Shown piece by piece: positions 27,017 to 35,970 of a stretch of 64,000 nt of DNA (positions within the stretch are counted from its first letter, which is position 1; every line of letters begins with the position of its first letter). The position numbers and the translations under genes were made by a program. Origin of the DNA: Photobacterium atrarenae (GTDB taxonomy: Bacteria; Pseudomonadota; Gammaproteobacteria; Enterobacterales; Vibrionaceae). The notes beneath the pieces are model-generated. The model had not been told where the DNA came from. It did no database searches and was given only the letters and a program-made list of their open reading frames with translations. The stretch is taken from contig NZ_CP101509.1 in NCBI RefSeq assembly GCF_024380015.1, positions 1,550,001 to 1,614,000 of the forward strand, in the 5' to 3' direction.

Positions 27017-27063
27017 CATCCTCCTTGAGAAGAAATTCACAGGGGGATGAGGGGGGGAGGAGT
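27017..27063. promoter_or_regulatory. MalT boxes in the malK-malE2 intergenic region (malK-proximal)
   Basis: GGGGATGAGG (27043-27052) is a perfect MalT box. GGGGAGGAGT (27054-27063) matches 9 of 10. On the other strand, AAGGAGGATG lies at 27017-27026. The arrangement of direct and inverted boxes resembles the shared malK/malE control regions of enterics. Bases 26695-27000 carry no supported ORF; a single GATTGGTATTAATT copy lies near 26923. Confidence 0.8.
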
Positions 27064-27120
27064 GCTTGGATCACACTTTGTTGTTTACCCTGCTGATGTT
27101 GCAATTTGAACGCAGTACCA

Positions 27121-27136
27121 TGTGCGTTGCATCACA
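27121..27136. promoter_or_regulatory. CRP site in the malK-malE2 intergenic region
   Basis: TGTGC-GTTGCA-TCACA matches the CRP consensus at 9 of 10 half-site positions and lies between the two MalT-box groups, as expected for a shared divergent maltose promoter. Confidence 0.7.
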
Positions 27137-27202
27137 ATCAAGTGTCGTTTTTAGATCTGCATCACTCATCGGGACGACGAAGATCACGCTTTCAAATCTG
27201 GG

Positions 27203-27218
27203 GGGGAGGGGGCGTAGG
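27203..27218. promoter_or_regulatory. MalT boxes in the malK-malE2 intergenic region (malE-proximal)
   Basis: GGGGAGGGGG (27203-27212) overlaps GGGGCGTAGG (27209-27218). The latter is identical to the decamer at 20833-20842 before malE1, about 110 bp before the malE2 start. Confidence 0.6.
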
Positions 27219-27327
27219 ACTCAGGATGATGTTGAGTGCTGACGACTGGTGGATGATACAGACTGCAAATTGCGCTGACAGAGATAATTCTGCAGCAGAC
27301 AAATAACAATCATGAAGGATGTTAACA

Positions 27328-28509
27328 ATGAAGAAAGTCCTCAGCACTGTCGCTTTTTGTACCCTGGCCGCACTTGGCTCTGTAAACGCACACGCCGCGA
27401 TTGAAGAAGGTCAACTGACGATTTGGATTAACGGCGATAAAGGCTATAACGGTCTGGCTGAAGTCGGTAAGAAGTTTGAAGAAGACACAGGGATCCAGGT
27501 GACAGTTGCTTTCCCGGATGGCCTGTCTGAAAAATTCCCGCAAGTTGCCGCGGCTGGTGATGGCCCGGATATCGTGTTCTGGGCACACGACCGCTTCGGT
27601 GGTTATGCCAAATCCGGCCTGCTGGCAGAAATCAAACCGTCTCAGGACGTGAAAGACAAGATCATCGACTTCACCTGGGATGCCGTGAAATACGACGGTA
27701 AGTACATCGGTTACCCGATCGCGGTTGAGGCACTTTCTCTGATTTACAACAAAGACCTGGTTCCGACCCCGCCGAAGAACTGGGAAGACATTGAAGCCCT
27801 GGATAAGAAACTACAGAAAGATGGCAAGAAAGCCATCATGTGGAACCTGAAAGAACCGTACTTCACTTGGCCGGTGCTGTCTGCCGACGGTGGTTACGCG
27901 TTTAAATTCACTGCCAATGGTTACGATGTGAAAGATGTGGGCGTCAATAACGCCGGTGCCAAACACGGCATGAACTTCATCAAGGCCCTGATCGACAAGA
28001 AAGTGATCTCACCGGATATGGACTACAGCATCTCTGAAGCTGAGTTCAACAAAGGCAACGTGGCGATGACCATCAATGGTCCGTGGTCGTGGGGCAACGT
28101 TGAGAAGTCTGGGATTAACTACGGTGTAGCCGTCTTGCCAAAACTGAACGGCAGCCCGTCGAAGCCATTTGTCGGCATCTTGACCGCGGGGATCAGCTCT
28201 GCATCGCCAAACCAGGATCTGGCGGTTGAGTTCATTGAAAACTACTTGCTGACTGACGAAGGCCTGGGGATGGTCAACGATGACAAACCGCTGGGTGCGG
28301 TAGCGCTGAAGTCCTTCCAGAGCAAGCTGGATAATGACTCACGCATCGCCGCCACCATGGATAATGCCATGAACGGTGAAATCATGCCGAACGTGCCTCA
28401 GATGACTGCATTCTGGTATGCCCAGGGTAATGCGATTAAGAACGTTGTTGATGGTCGTCAGGACACGGACGCGGCGCTGAATGACGCAGCCCGTCACATG
28501 CTGAAGTAA
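27328..28509 (+). CDS. malE: Maltose/maltodextrin-binding protein, paralogue 2 (malEFG operon)
   Basis: This 393-residue periplasmic protein has a signal peptide ([23 protein letters not shown]). MalE landmarks are [44 protein letters not shown] and [24 protein letters not shown] eight bases upstream sets the start at 27328; the in-frame ATG at 27319 overlaps that site. It heads the malEFG operon and is the likely main receptor for the transporter. Compared with malE1 it differs at many positions, including the mature N-terminus and the middle ([18 protein letters not shown]), which may change ligand range. The codon use looks like that of highly expressed genes. Confidence 0.95.
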   Translation: MKKVLSTVAFCTLAALGSVNAHAAIEEGQLTIWINGDKGYNGLAEVGKKFEEDTGIQVTVAFPDGLSEKFPQVAAAGDGPDIVFWAHDRFGGYAKSGLLAEIKPSQDVKDKIIDFTWDAVKYDGKYIGYPIAVEALSLIYNKDLVPTPPKNWEDIEALDKKLQKDGKKAIMWNLKEPYFTWPVLSADGGYAFKFTANGYDVKDVGVNNAGAKHGMNFIKALIDKKVISPDMDYSISEAEFNKGNVAMTINGPWSWGNVEKSGINYGVAVLPKLNGSPSKPFVGILTAGISSASPNQDLAVEFIENYLLTDEGLGMVNDDKPLGAVALKSFQSKLDNDSRIAATMDNAMNGEIMPNVPQMTAFWYAQGNAIKNVVDGRQDTDAALNDAARHMLK

Positions 28510-28517
28510 TCTTTTCC

Positions 28518-28536
28518 GGGGAGGGAATTCCTCCCC
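28518..28536 (+). terminator. Hairpin between malE2 and malF (attenuator)
   Basis: GGGGAGG, GAATT loop, CCTCCCC, then a T-rich ATTTCTCTTTT stretch. Partial termination would give more MalE than MalF/MalG, as known for this operon type. Confidence 0.65.
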
Positions 28537-28572
28537 ATTTCTCTTTTGTCATTTTGCTAGCGAGGAGCTGAG

Positions 28573-30147
28573 ATGCAGTCAGTTCAAGGTGCAGGGCTTT
28601 TAGATTCCCAAGAAGAAGGCCCGAAATTTAATTATCGTCAGTGGCTGAAATGGTCACTGCTCGGCACGATCGGCGCGGTCAACGGTTATGCCACGATCCT
28701 GATGTATGCGCAGGGTGAAATCCCGTTCGCATTGCTTACAGTTGTTCTTACCGCACTGGCTCTTTATATCTTCGGCAGTAACCGAACTTACGCCCATCGC
28801 TATATTTTCCCGGGCATTGCCGGGATGCTGATTTTCATTATTTTCCCACTTGTTTATACCGTCGGGCTGGCGTTCACCAACTACAGCGCATCGAACCAGT
28901 TATCCCTGGAGCGGACTCAGGCAGTGCTGGAGCAACGGACCTTCCAATCGGGTGAAAGCTACCGCTTCGATTTGTACAAAGTCGAGCAGGGGCACCAGAT
29001 TGTCATCAAAGATGGTAGCGTGCTGCTGGGGTCTGATGTGTTTGATCTCGCGGCACCGGGTACTATGAAGCTGCGCGAAGTGGATGCCGTGCAGGGCGAG
29101 AAGGAAAAAATCAAAACCATCGTCAAAAACCGCACTAACCTGTCTCAGGCAGAATTGCTGATGCCGGACGGTCACGCGATCACCATGAGTGGCCTGCGCA
29201 AATTCGCTGCGGAAACCTCGTTGTTTACCTTGCAAGACGATGGCCTGACGCTGCTTAATAACCAGACGCAGCAACGCTACAAACCGAATATGGAGATTGG
29301 TTATTACCAACCGGTTGACGATCAAGGCAACTTTGTCGATAAACCGATCTCCCCTGGATTTGTCGTCGGTGTTGGCGGGGCGAACTTTGAGCGTGTCCTG
29401 ACTGACGACGGGATTAAAGAACCCTTTGTCGGGATTTTCATCTGGACGGTTGTGTTTGCCTTCCTGGCTGTGGCTTTGACGCTGGCGGTTGGTATGGTCC
29501 TGGCGGTGGTGGTGCAGTGGGAACCCCTGAAGTATAGCGGTATCTATCGTGTGCTGCTGATCCTGCCGTATGCCGTGCCGTCATTCATCTCGATTCTGAT
29601 CTTCAAAGGTCTGTTTAATCAGAGCTTTGGTGAAATCAACATGCTGCTGGAAGCCCTGTTCGGCATCAAGCCGTCCTGGTTCTCGGACCCGGTAATGGCT
29701 CGGGTGATGGTGGTGCTGGTCAACACCTGGCTCGGTTTCCCTTACATGATGATTCTGTGTATGGGCCTGCTCAAGGCAATCCCGGAAGATCTGTATGAAG
29801 CCTCTGCCATTGATGGTGCTGGCCCGGTACAGAACTTCTTCAAGATCACACTGCCAATGCTGATCAAGCCGATGACGCCGCTGCTGATTGCCAGCTTTGC
29901 GTTTAACTTCAACAACTTTGTAATGATCATGCTGCTGACCTCCGGTGGCCCGAATATGGTCGGCACATCAGAGCCGGCGGGCTACACCGACTTGCTGGTG
30001 AGCTATACCTACCGCATCGCCTTTGAGGGCGGCGGCGGTCAGGACTTTGGTCTGGCGGGTGCAATTGCCACCATCATTTTCCTGATGGTCAGTGTGATGG
30101 CACTGCTGAATCTGAAATTCACCAAGTCGACCCTAGAGCAGGATTAA
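28573..30147 (+). CDS. malF: Maltose ABC transporter permease MalF
   Basis: This 524-residue inner-membrane permease has N-terminal helices (about residues 22-85), then a large periplasmic P2 loop (about 105-275). The transmembrane permease core follows with the EAA coupling motif ([24 protein letters not shown], near residue 405). The P2 loop is the MalE docking region in the family. A GAGGAGC ribosome-binding site precedes the start. It ends 11 bases before malG. Confidence 0.96.
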   Translation: MQSVQGAGLLDSQEEGPKFNYRQWLKWSLLGTIGAVNGYATILMYAQGEIPFALLTVVLTALALYIFGSNRTYAHRYIFPGIAGMLIFIIFPLVYTVGLAFTNYSASNQLSLERTQAVLEQRTFQSGESYRFDLYKVEQGHQIVIKDGSVLLGSDVFDLAAPGTMKLREVDAVQGEKEKIKTIVKNRTNLSQAELLMPDGHAITMSGLRKFAAETSLFTLQDDGLTLLNNQTQQRYKPNMEIGYYQPVDDQGNFVDKPISPGFVVGVGGANFERVLTDDGIKEPFVGIFIWTVVFAFLAVALTLAVGMVLAVVVQWEPLKYSGIYRVLLILPYAVPSFISILIFKGLFNQSFGEINMLLEALFGIKPSWFSDPVMARVMVVLVNTWLGFPYMMILCMGLLKAIPEDLYEASAIDGAGPVQNFFKITLPMLIKPMTPLLIASFAFNFNNFVMIMLLTSGGPNMVGTSEPAGYTDLLVSYTYRIAFEGGGGQDFGLAGAIATIIFLMVSVMALLNLKFTKSTLEQD

Positions 30148-30158
30148 GGAGAAACGTC

Positions 30159-31049
30159 ATGCCAATGGTTCAACCAAAATCTCTGAAATACCGGGTGTGG
30201 GCAACTCATATCGGACTCTGCCTGTTTCTGGCGATGATCCTGTTCCCGCTGTTGATGATTATTGCCATCTCGCTCCGTGAAGGTAACTTTGCCAGCGGTG
30301 AGCTCATCCCGAGCAATCCGACGCTGGATCACTGGCGTCTGGCACTGGGCTTCTCGGTGACCAATGCGGACGGCAGTGTGACACCACCGCCGTTCCCGGT
30401 CCTGTTGTGGCTGTGGAATACCGTCAAAGTGGCCGGGATCACGTCGATTATCATCGTCGCGCTGTCAACCACCAGTGCTTACGCCTTTGCCCGCCTGCGT
30501 TTTAAAGGCAAGAGCACCATTCTGAAAGGGATGATGATCTTCCAGATGTTCCCGGCGGTTCTGGCGCTGGTGGCACTGTATGCCCTGTTTGACCGCTTAG
30601 GCCAGTACATTCCGTTCCTGGGGCTGAACACCCATGGTGGCCTGATCTTCTCCTATCTGGGCGGGATCGCGCTGCACGTGTGGACGATCAAAGGCTACTT
30701 TGAAACCATTGACGGCTCTTTGGAAGAAGCCGCGGCCCTGGACGGTGCAACACCGTGGCAGGCATTCCGCCTGGTGCTGCTGCCGCTGTCGGTGCCAATT
30801 CTGGCGGTGGTATTTATCCTGTCGTTTATCGGCGTGGTAACCGAAGTGCCGGTAGCCTCCCTGTTGCTGACCGATGTTGATAATTACACCCTGGCGGTGG
30901 GGATGCAGCAGTATCTGTATCCGCAGAACTACCTATGGGGCGACTTTGCTGCGGCTGCGGTTCTGTCGGCAATTCCAATCACCACAGTGTTCCTGCTGGC
31001 TCAGCGCTTCCTGGTGGGTGGCCTGACTGCGGGTGGGGTGAAAGGCTAA
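30159..31049 (+). CDS. malG: Maltose ABC transporter permease MalG
   Basis: This 296-residue inner-membrane permease has six predicted helices. The first is near residues 14-35, and the EAA coupling loop is [24 protein letters not shown] (near residue 187). The C-terminus AGGVKG matches the MalG tail that contacts MalK in the family. AAGGAGA precedes the ATG. It is the last gene of the malEFG operon and is followed by a terminator. Confidence 0.96.
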   Translation: MPMVQPKSLKYRVWATHIGLCLFLAMILFPLLMIIAISLREGNFASGELIPSNPTLDHWRLALGFSVTNADGSVTPPPFPVLLWLWNTVKVAGITSIIIVALSTTSAYAFARLRFKGKSTILKGMMIFQMFPAVLALVALYALFDRLGQYIPFLGLNTHGGLIFSYLGGIALHVWTIKGYFETIDGSLEEAAALDGATPWQAFRLVLLPLSVPILAVVFILSFIGVVTEVPVASLLLTDVDNYTLAVGMQQYLYPQNYLWGDFAAAAVLSAIPITTVFLLAQRFLVGGLTAGGVKG

Positions 31050-31080
31050 TCACTTTTCACCGCTTGAACTGTCGTATTTC

Positions 31081-31108
31081 AAGGCTTACCTGGATGGTAG
31101 GCCTTTTT
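31081..31108 (+). terminator. Terminator after malG
   Basis: AAGGCTTACC, short loop, GGTAGGCCTT and TTTTT, with one G-T wobble pair. It ends the malEFG transcript. Confidence 0.8.
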
Positions 31109-31229
31109 GATTTTCAGCTTTTTCAGATTATTACGACATATTCAGGTCCGGTTTGCCTTGGATGTCGATAATGAAGGCTGAGTTAATTGTTATCTTTATA
31201 AAATAGTTACAATTGCCGCATCTTTTTGT

Positions 31230-31260
31230 TTGAAACCGTGCATTGGGTTGCTAGTATAAT
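31230..31260 (+). promoter_or_regulatory. Sigma-70-like promoter upstream of an intergenic transcript
   Basis: TTGAAA (31230-31235) and a perfect TATAAT (31255-31260) face rightwards. The 19-bp spacer is longer than the ideal 17. No gene starts downstream on this strand before the terminator at 31467. Confidence 0.45.
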
Positions 31261-31266
31261 GCGTAG

Positions 31267-31497
31267 AAGGCATTTATCCTGCTGCACACAGAATTGATAA
31301 TAATAATGCCCACTTCACTTATGGTGGGCAACTCCCGGGTACAGTCCTGATGATGGTTTGGCCGCCGATCGATTAGGAATCCACTGTACTGCATTGATAT
31401 TGGCGTTGCTGCATAGCTGGGCTTACGTTTGACTGCAAAGAAAAGGGTAAGTTGAATTAGTAACCGAAACCCGATGTGATTCATCGGGTTTTTTTAT
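31267..31497 (+). ncRNA. Candidate small RNA between malG and the GGDEF gene
   Basis: A consensus -10 box, about 230 bases without a convincing ORF, an internal hairpin (TGCCCAC at 31307-31313 with GTGGGCA at 31324-31330) and a strong U-tract terminator define a possible independent transcript. I recognise none of Spot 42, GlmY/GlmZ, 6S, RyhB, Qrr or a c-di-GMP riboswitch in it. Short ORFs inside (for example 13 codons from 31306) lack ribosome-binding sites. Its location between maltose and c-di-GMP genes gives no firm clue to targets. Confidence 0.4.
31467..31497 (+). terminator. Strong rho-independent terminator ending the intergenic transcript
   Basis: AACCCGATG, TGATT loop, CATCGGGTT and a run of seven T on the + strand. 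The malG transcript already has its own terminator 360 bases earlier, so this one needs another transcript to explain it. It may also end the convergent GGDEF message. Confidence 0.85.
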
Positions 31498-31548
31498 GCC
31501 CGGCGTTTGGCGGTGACGCGGACGACACCATATTGATAACGATTGGTA

Positions 31549-32790
31549 TTAACTGCAGGTCTGGTTTCGGCCGGCTTTTTTGGCCTGATACAGCGCTTCG
31601 TCGGCGGCTTTCATCACAGCTGTTGGGTGCGTGTCGGGAAAGCTGTCGGCGACCCCGATGCTCACCGTGACCTGAACCGTGCCTTGATTGGTTTTCTTCC
31701 CGCGTTTCTTTCGGCCTTGCTGGTCTTCCCGAGGTCGGGTGTCATGCTGACGCAGTGTCATTTCGTAATCAGCAATGCTCTCTCGCAGCGCCTCCAGATG
31801 AGGAATGCACGCCTGTTTATCTTTACCCTTGAACAGGATGGTAAATTCCTCTCCGCCATAACGATACACTTCGGCACTCCCTTTGACCTGCTGCATCTTT
31901 CGTGCAACCAGCTTGAGGACATCATCGCCGGTTTTATGACCATAGGTATCATTGAAGGCTTTGAAGTGGTCAACATCCACCATCGCCAGGGTGTAGTTAC
32001 GGCCCAGGTGTTTGAGCTCGGTTTCTAATGCCCGGCGACCGGGAATCCCGGTGAGTGGGTCGATATAGGCCAGCTCGTGGCTACAGCTGATGAGATTGAG
32101 CAGCAGGATCAGGCCCGTCAGGGAAAAGGCCACGGCAGAGATATACGCTTGTTGAAAGGTTACGAAGGTGATCCCGGCAAACAGCAAGCAGGTGAATACT
32201 GACTGATCATGACTCAGATTACGTTTGAGCACCGCTGAGCCGCAGGCGAGGGATGTCCCGAGATAGAGCAGGATCAGCAGCAGTGGTAAGGGGGACAGGG
32301 ATTTCAGCGTATAGAAATAATTTTCCCAAAGTTGGGGCAGGGGGTGCTCGGCAAAATGGCTAACCACCAGGGCTCCCCAGCCCAATTGGGCGCACAGGAA
32401 CAGTACATAGCCGGTGCCGAAGCGGGAAAATAATCGTCGTTCCGGTAGGATGTGGACCTGGAGCAGGTTCAGCGGCAGCAAGGTGGCTAACAGTAAGTAA
32501 ATCAGCCGGGTTTGCGGTTCGCTGAGCGGGGACTGCAAATAATTCTGAATGATATAGAAAGCAATCATCATCATCATCGCCGTCAGGGCGGTTTTGCTCT
32601 GATTAAACGGCTGGCTGAGGAGGATGACTATGCCAAATAGCAGATAAGGGAGTACCAGCAACAGGTCCTGGTACCGAGCGAACACAGCCAGAACCGACTC
32701 TAATGACAGAAGCATGAAAGTCGCAACGACAAGCGGTGTGCTAAATCGCACGCCGGCGGTTCTGAGTTGGGTGAATGAGACGGTCGGCAT
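31549..32790 (-). CDS. Membrane-bound GGDEF diguanylate cyclase
   Basis: This 413-residue protein has about seven hydrophobic segments in residues 15-240, resembling a membrane sensor module. A GGDEF domain follows: DPLTGIPGRRALE, then VDVDHFKAFNDTYGH and the active-site GGEEF in YRYGGEEFTILF. Catalytic residues look intact, so it should make c-di-GMP from two GTP. A basic, low-complexity insert (DTRPREDQQGRKKRGKKT) interrupts the domain after the GGEEF strand, which is unusual. No RxxD inhibitory site was clear five residues before GGEEF. It is a single gene. Confidence 0.88.
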   Translation of the reverse strand: MPTVSFTQLRTAGVRFSTPLVVATFMLLSLESVLAVFARYQDLLLVLPYLLFGIVILLSQPFNQSKTALTAMMMMIAFYIIQNYLQSPLSEPQTRLIYLLLATLLPLNLLQVHILPERRLFSRFGTGYVLFLCAQLGWGALVVSHFAEHPLPQLWENYFYTLKSLSPLPLLLILLYLGTSLACGSAVLKRNLSHDQSVFTCLLFAGITFVTFQQAYISAVAFSLTGLILLLNLISCSHELAYIDPLTGIPGRRALETELKHLGRNYTLAMVDVDHFKAFNDTYGHKTGDDVLKLVARKMQQVKGSAEVYRYGGEEFTILFKGKDKQACIPHLEALRESIADYEMTLRQHDTRPREDQQGRKKRGKKTNQGTVQVTVSIGVADSFPDTHPTAVMKAADEALYQAKKAGRNQTCS

Positions 32791-32856
32791 AACTACAGGA
32801 TTCTTGGTTCAGGTGCTCGGTATGATGCCCTTATCTTACGATTGTCCGCGTTTCGC

Positions 32857-33426
32857 TTAACTTGACAAGGATTTGAAAAGAAAAGGAAATAACTCTTTGA
32901 CTTGGGCTTTGGACAAGCCTTCCACGCAAGCAATATTGCGTTCGGGGATCCCTTCCGGATCCGGGTAGTGTTTCAGCACTTTCTCAACGCTGGCTTCACG
33001 GATCAGGTGAAAGATCGGGAACGGCGAGCGGTTGGTCAGATTCTCAGCATCATCCGGGTGGGTGCCGTAGAAGCAGTAATTCGGATGGAAGCTCGCGACC
33101 TGGTAGGTGCCTTCTTTACCGAGCTGGTGCAACAGGGCGTCGACCAGGTCCAGAAACTGGTTGTAGTTCTCAAATTCAGAAAACAGCGACGGGGTGACAA
33201 TCAGCGTGGTATCTAGCACGTCACTCGGCGTGTTATCCAGCGTTGTGATTTGCTGATAAATATCTTCCAACAAGTCGGCTTCGGTGTCGGTATCGCTGAC
33301 GTGAATTTTAATCTGTTTGTTACGGTTGGGTTTGGCGGCAAACGGGCACAGGTTCAGGCCGATGACCACATCTTCCAGCCACTGTTGAACTTGCTGAATA
33401 ACGTCTGATTTTGCGATGTCCGACAT
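32857..33426 (-). CDS. DUF1415 family protein
   Basis: This 189-residue soluble protein matches the DUF1415 pattern: VQQWLEDVVIGLNLCPFA near the N-terminus, then FHPNYCFYGTHPDDAENLTNRSPFP and IREASVEKVLKHYPDPEGIPERN. Conserved Cys, His and Asp residues suggest a metal- or nucleotide-handling fold, but no function is established for the family to my knowledge. It is separated from neighbouring genes and shares no obvious operon. Confidence 0.85.
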   Translation of the reverse strand: MSDIAKSDVIQQVQQWLEDVVIGLNLCPFAAKPNRNKQIKIHVSDTDTEADLLEDIYQQITTLDNTPSDVLDTTLIVTPSLFSEFENYNQFLDLVDALLHQLGKEGTYQVASFHPNYCFYGTHPDDAENLTNRSPFPIFHLIREASVEKVLKHYPDPEGIPERNIACVEGLSKAQVKELFPFLFKSLSS

Positions 33427-33515
33427 GGGTAACTCAATGTACTGCTAAAACAAGAGGAATGGGGTAAGAGTAACAATATTGGAGGAGAAAGAAAGCGGAA
33501 CTGCTCGGAAGCGTT

Positions 33516-33543
33516 AAAAAAGGGCCGTTAAAAACCGGCCCTT
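33516..33543 (-). terminator. Terminator after rnb
   Basis: On the reverse strand, AAGGGCCG, loop and CGGCCCTT are followed by TTTTTT. The 8-bp stem lies 29 bases beyond the rnb stop codon. Confidence 0.85.
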
Positions 33544-33571
33544 GATAAAAAATAGACAGTGAGTCAAGCGA

Positions 33572-35596
33572 TTAGGCTTTCTCTTCTGCCGGTTGCTCAG
33601 ACTGTGGTTCATCCGCTTGTTGCGCTTCAACAAGTGGCGGGAACGCTTTGACCGGTTTGGCAACCAGCTGGCGTGTTGCAGCACGTACTTCAGCCAACTT
33701 CACTTCAAATATGTCGCCGAGCTGGAACTCGCGGACGTTATCGATGCTAATGATCCCCAGATCACCGTTACATTCGATGCGCTTCTTGTTGTCCAGGATC
33801 AGCGGACCCGGAATAAACGCCGCTGCCCCGTTTTCAATCAGGCGGACACGCATCCCGGCACGGTTGATGTCGAAGACTTCTGCGGTAAAGACAGTCTCTT
33901 CTTTGACGGCGTCTTTCAGTAGGCGTACATACAGCCAGTCGGCAACATCGCGCTCTGCCATACGGTGATGACGACGGTGGTTGGCAATTTCCTCGCCCAC
34001 TTCATCATCGGGGATCTGGCTCGGCTCCTGTCCGCTGATAATGGCTTTCAGCAGGCGGTGGTTGATCATATCGCCGTACTTACGGATTGGCGATGTCCAG
34101 GTCGCGTAGACATCCAGACCCATGGCGTAATGCGGCGCCGGTTTGTTACCAACTTCGCTGTAGGCCTGGAACTTACGCAGACGGTTGTCCAGGTAAGTGG
34201 TTTCTTGTGCGTTCAGCCAGCGGCGCAGGGCACTGAAGCCATCCAGGCTCAGCAGTTGCTCTTTTTCGAATGGTGCCCCGGCTTCGGTCAGGAACTCCAT
34301 CGCGGTATCCAGTTTTTCCGGATTAAAGCCGTTGTGGTAGTTGTACACCCCAAAGCCAAACTTGTCCTGAAGCACACGGCCGGCACAGATGTTGGCGGTG
34401 ATCATGGCTTCTTCAATCATGCGGTTCGCAGTGCGGCGCGGATCTGTATGAATCGCGACCACATCGTTGTCTTCGCTCAGCTCAAAGCGGTAATCCGGAC
34501 GGTCCGGGAAGACCACGGCGTTGTTGGCACGCCAGTCGCTACGGGCGTTAGCAAAACCGTGCAGGGCATCAATTTGCTGACGGATCACCTCGCTTGGCGC
34601 CCAACCTTCTGCATTGCCGTGCTCCAGCAGGTCAGAGACGTTGTCGTAAGAGAGGCGGCCCTGGGACTGGATCCAGGCAGCAAAGAATTCAATGTCGTCC
34701 TGAATCACACCATCTTTGTCGATGGTCACCTGGCAGCATAGTGCAGGGCGCTTTTCGCCCTCCATCAGAGAGCACAGCTCATCGCTCAGCTCACGTGGTA
34801 GCATCGGGATGTTACGGCCCGGCAGGTAAATGGTAAAGCCACGTTGGCGCGCTTCTTTATCCATCTGATCGCCAACCTCGATATAAGAGGTTGGATCGGC
34901 AATCGCAACGGTGAGTTCGAAGCTACCGTCTTCTTTCGCAACCGTATAGAGTGCATCGTCCATATCTTTGGTCGATTCACCATCAATCGTAATGAATGGC
35001 AGAGCGGTCAGGTCACGACGCTCCAGGCCTTCTTCCAGCATGTTCCAACTGTCCTGCGGTGCCGGCTCGGCATTTGGCAGGTTATGACGGGCCAGGGTAA
35101 CCCACCATGGAGCAATTTTATCATTGCTGTCGGTGATCTTTTCTTTCACTTCGCAGAAGAAAGTTTTGTTGTCGCCGACCAGCGGGTGACGCGTCATGTT
35201 CGCAACAACCCAGTCGCCTTCTTTCAGCAACTCCGGGTTCAGGCCTTTCATGGCACGGGCTTTAATCGCATCTTTGAGCTGCGGGTGATCCGGCACAACA
35301 TGAAGACGATCGCGGATCAGTTTGATGCGGCCGATAAAGCGAGTCATAAATTGCTCGACCAGCTCCTGCGGCTCTGCAACTTCACGCTCTTTTTCAGTCC
35401 GAATCACGGCAATGACACGATCGCCGTGCATGACGTTTTTCATGTAGTTCGGCGGAATGAAAAAGCTGTCTTTGCTGTTGTCAATCTCCAGAAAACCAAA
35501 GCCGCGGTCCGTGGCTTTAATGGTGCCTTCTTTCTTCGGCAGCGTTTCCTGAATTTGCTTTTTTAGCTGTGCTAATAGTGGATTGTCTTGAAACAT
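33572..35596 (-). CDS. rnb: Exoribonuclease II
   Basis: This 674-residue processive 3'-to-5' exonuclease degrades unstructured mRNA. It begins [37 protein letters not shown] (cold-shock domain 1), followed by a second CSD, the RNB catalytic domain and a C-terminal S1 domain. The RNB segment [19 protein letters not shown] carries the clustered Asp residues that bind magnesium. The start at 35596 matches known RNase II N-termini; upstream in-frame codons to 35728 fall in the promoter region. A short acidic Glu/Gln tail follows the S1 domain. It is divergent from deaD, another RNA-decay factor. Confidence 0.95.
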   Translation of the reverse strand: MFQDNPLLAQLKKQIQETLPKKEGTIKATDRGFGFLEIDNSKDSFFIPPNYMKNVMHGDRVIAVIRTEKEREVAEPQELVEQFMTRFIGRIKLIRDRLHVVPDHPQLKDAIKARAMKGLNPELLKEGDWVVANMTRHPLVGDNKTFFCEVKEKITDSNDKIAPWWVTLARHNLPNAEPAPQDSWNMLEEGLERRDLTALPFITIDGESTKDMDDALYTVAKEDGSFELTVAIADPTSYIEVGDQMDKEARQRGFTIYLPGRNIPMLPRELSDELCSLMEGEKRPALCCQVTIDKDGVIQDDIEFFAAWIQSQGRLSYDNVSDLLEHGNAEGWAPSEVIRQQIDALHGFANARSDWRANNAVVFPDRPDYRFELSEDNDVVAIHTDPRRTANRMIEEAMITANICAGRVLQDKFGFGVYNYHNGFNPEKLDTAMEFLTEAGAPFEKEQLLSLDGFSALRRWLNAQETTYLDNRLRKFQAYSEVGNKPAPHYAMGLDVYATWTSPIRKYGDMINHRLLKAIISGQEPSQIPDDEVGEEIANHRRHHRMAERDVADWLYVRLLKDAVKEETVFTAEVFDINRAGMRVRLIENGAAAFIPGPLILDNKKRIECNGDLGIISIDNVREFQLGDIFEVKLAEVRAATRQLVAKPVKAFPPLVEAQQADEPQSEQPAEEKA

Positions 35597-35894
35597 TATA
35601 CCCGGTCTCAGATTGTGAACCGACACACTATAAGGCCTTCGTGATTTAAAACCAAGGGTAATCCCCGGCAGAGTTGGTGAAGAATTCACCTGTCTCCTTG
35701 TTGAGATGCGGCCTATAGGTGCCTGCAAGTCCCGGGTGAGCTTGCTAATCTCAAGGGAGTGCGCGTTATTTGGTTCAATGTGAATATAATTGATTAAGAA
35801 ATAGGTGTTTGAAAGTTAATTTGTGACAACGCTCAATTTTTTCTGGCATTTTATCAAGTAAACGCGCACAATACGCGCCTCAAAGTCGAGGCCC

Positions 35895-35951
35895 ATGCTT
35901 GTGGTTGCTGTTGTAGAACCGTCTAAAGCAAAAGGGGCCCGTTTTTTTTAG
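35895..35951 (+). CDS. 18-codon leader ORF upstream of deaD
   Basis: An ATG 7 bases after GAGG begins MLVVAVVEPSKAKGARFF and stops at TAG, 19 bases before the deaD start. Its last codons coincide with a GGGGCCCG plus T8 stretch that resembles an intrinsic terminator end. This layout suits a translated leader that controls read-through or ribosome access to deaD. It also lies at the end of a 374-bp gap (35597-35970) that otherwise holds only the rnb and deaD promoters. No function for the peptide itself is proposed. The very short spacing of the ribosome-binding site is a weakness. Confidence 0.5.
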   Translation: MLVVAVVEPSKAKGARFF

Positions 35952-35970
35952 ATCACATATTGGGATCCCA

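Noticed and set aside
31251..31484. 77-residue reverse-strand ORF between malG and the GGDEF gene
   Set aside because: There is no credible ribosome-binding site and the composition is unlike a protein. The + strand promoter and terminator explain the region better.
33965..34741. 258-residue ORF opposite rnb
   Set aside because: It is a shadow of the RNase II catalytic domain, with no independent start signals.
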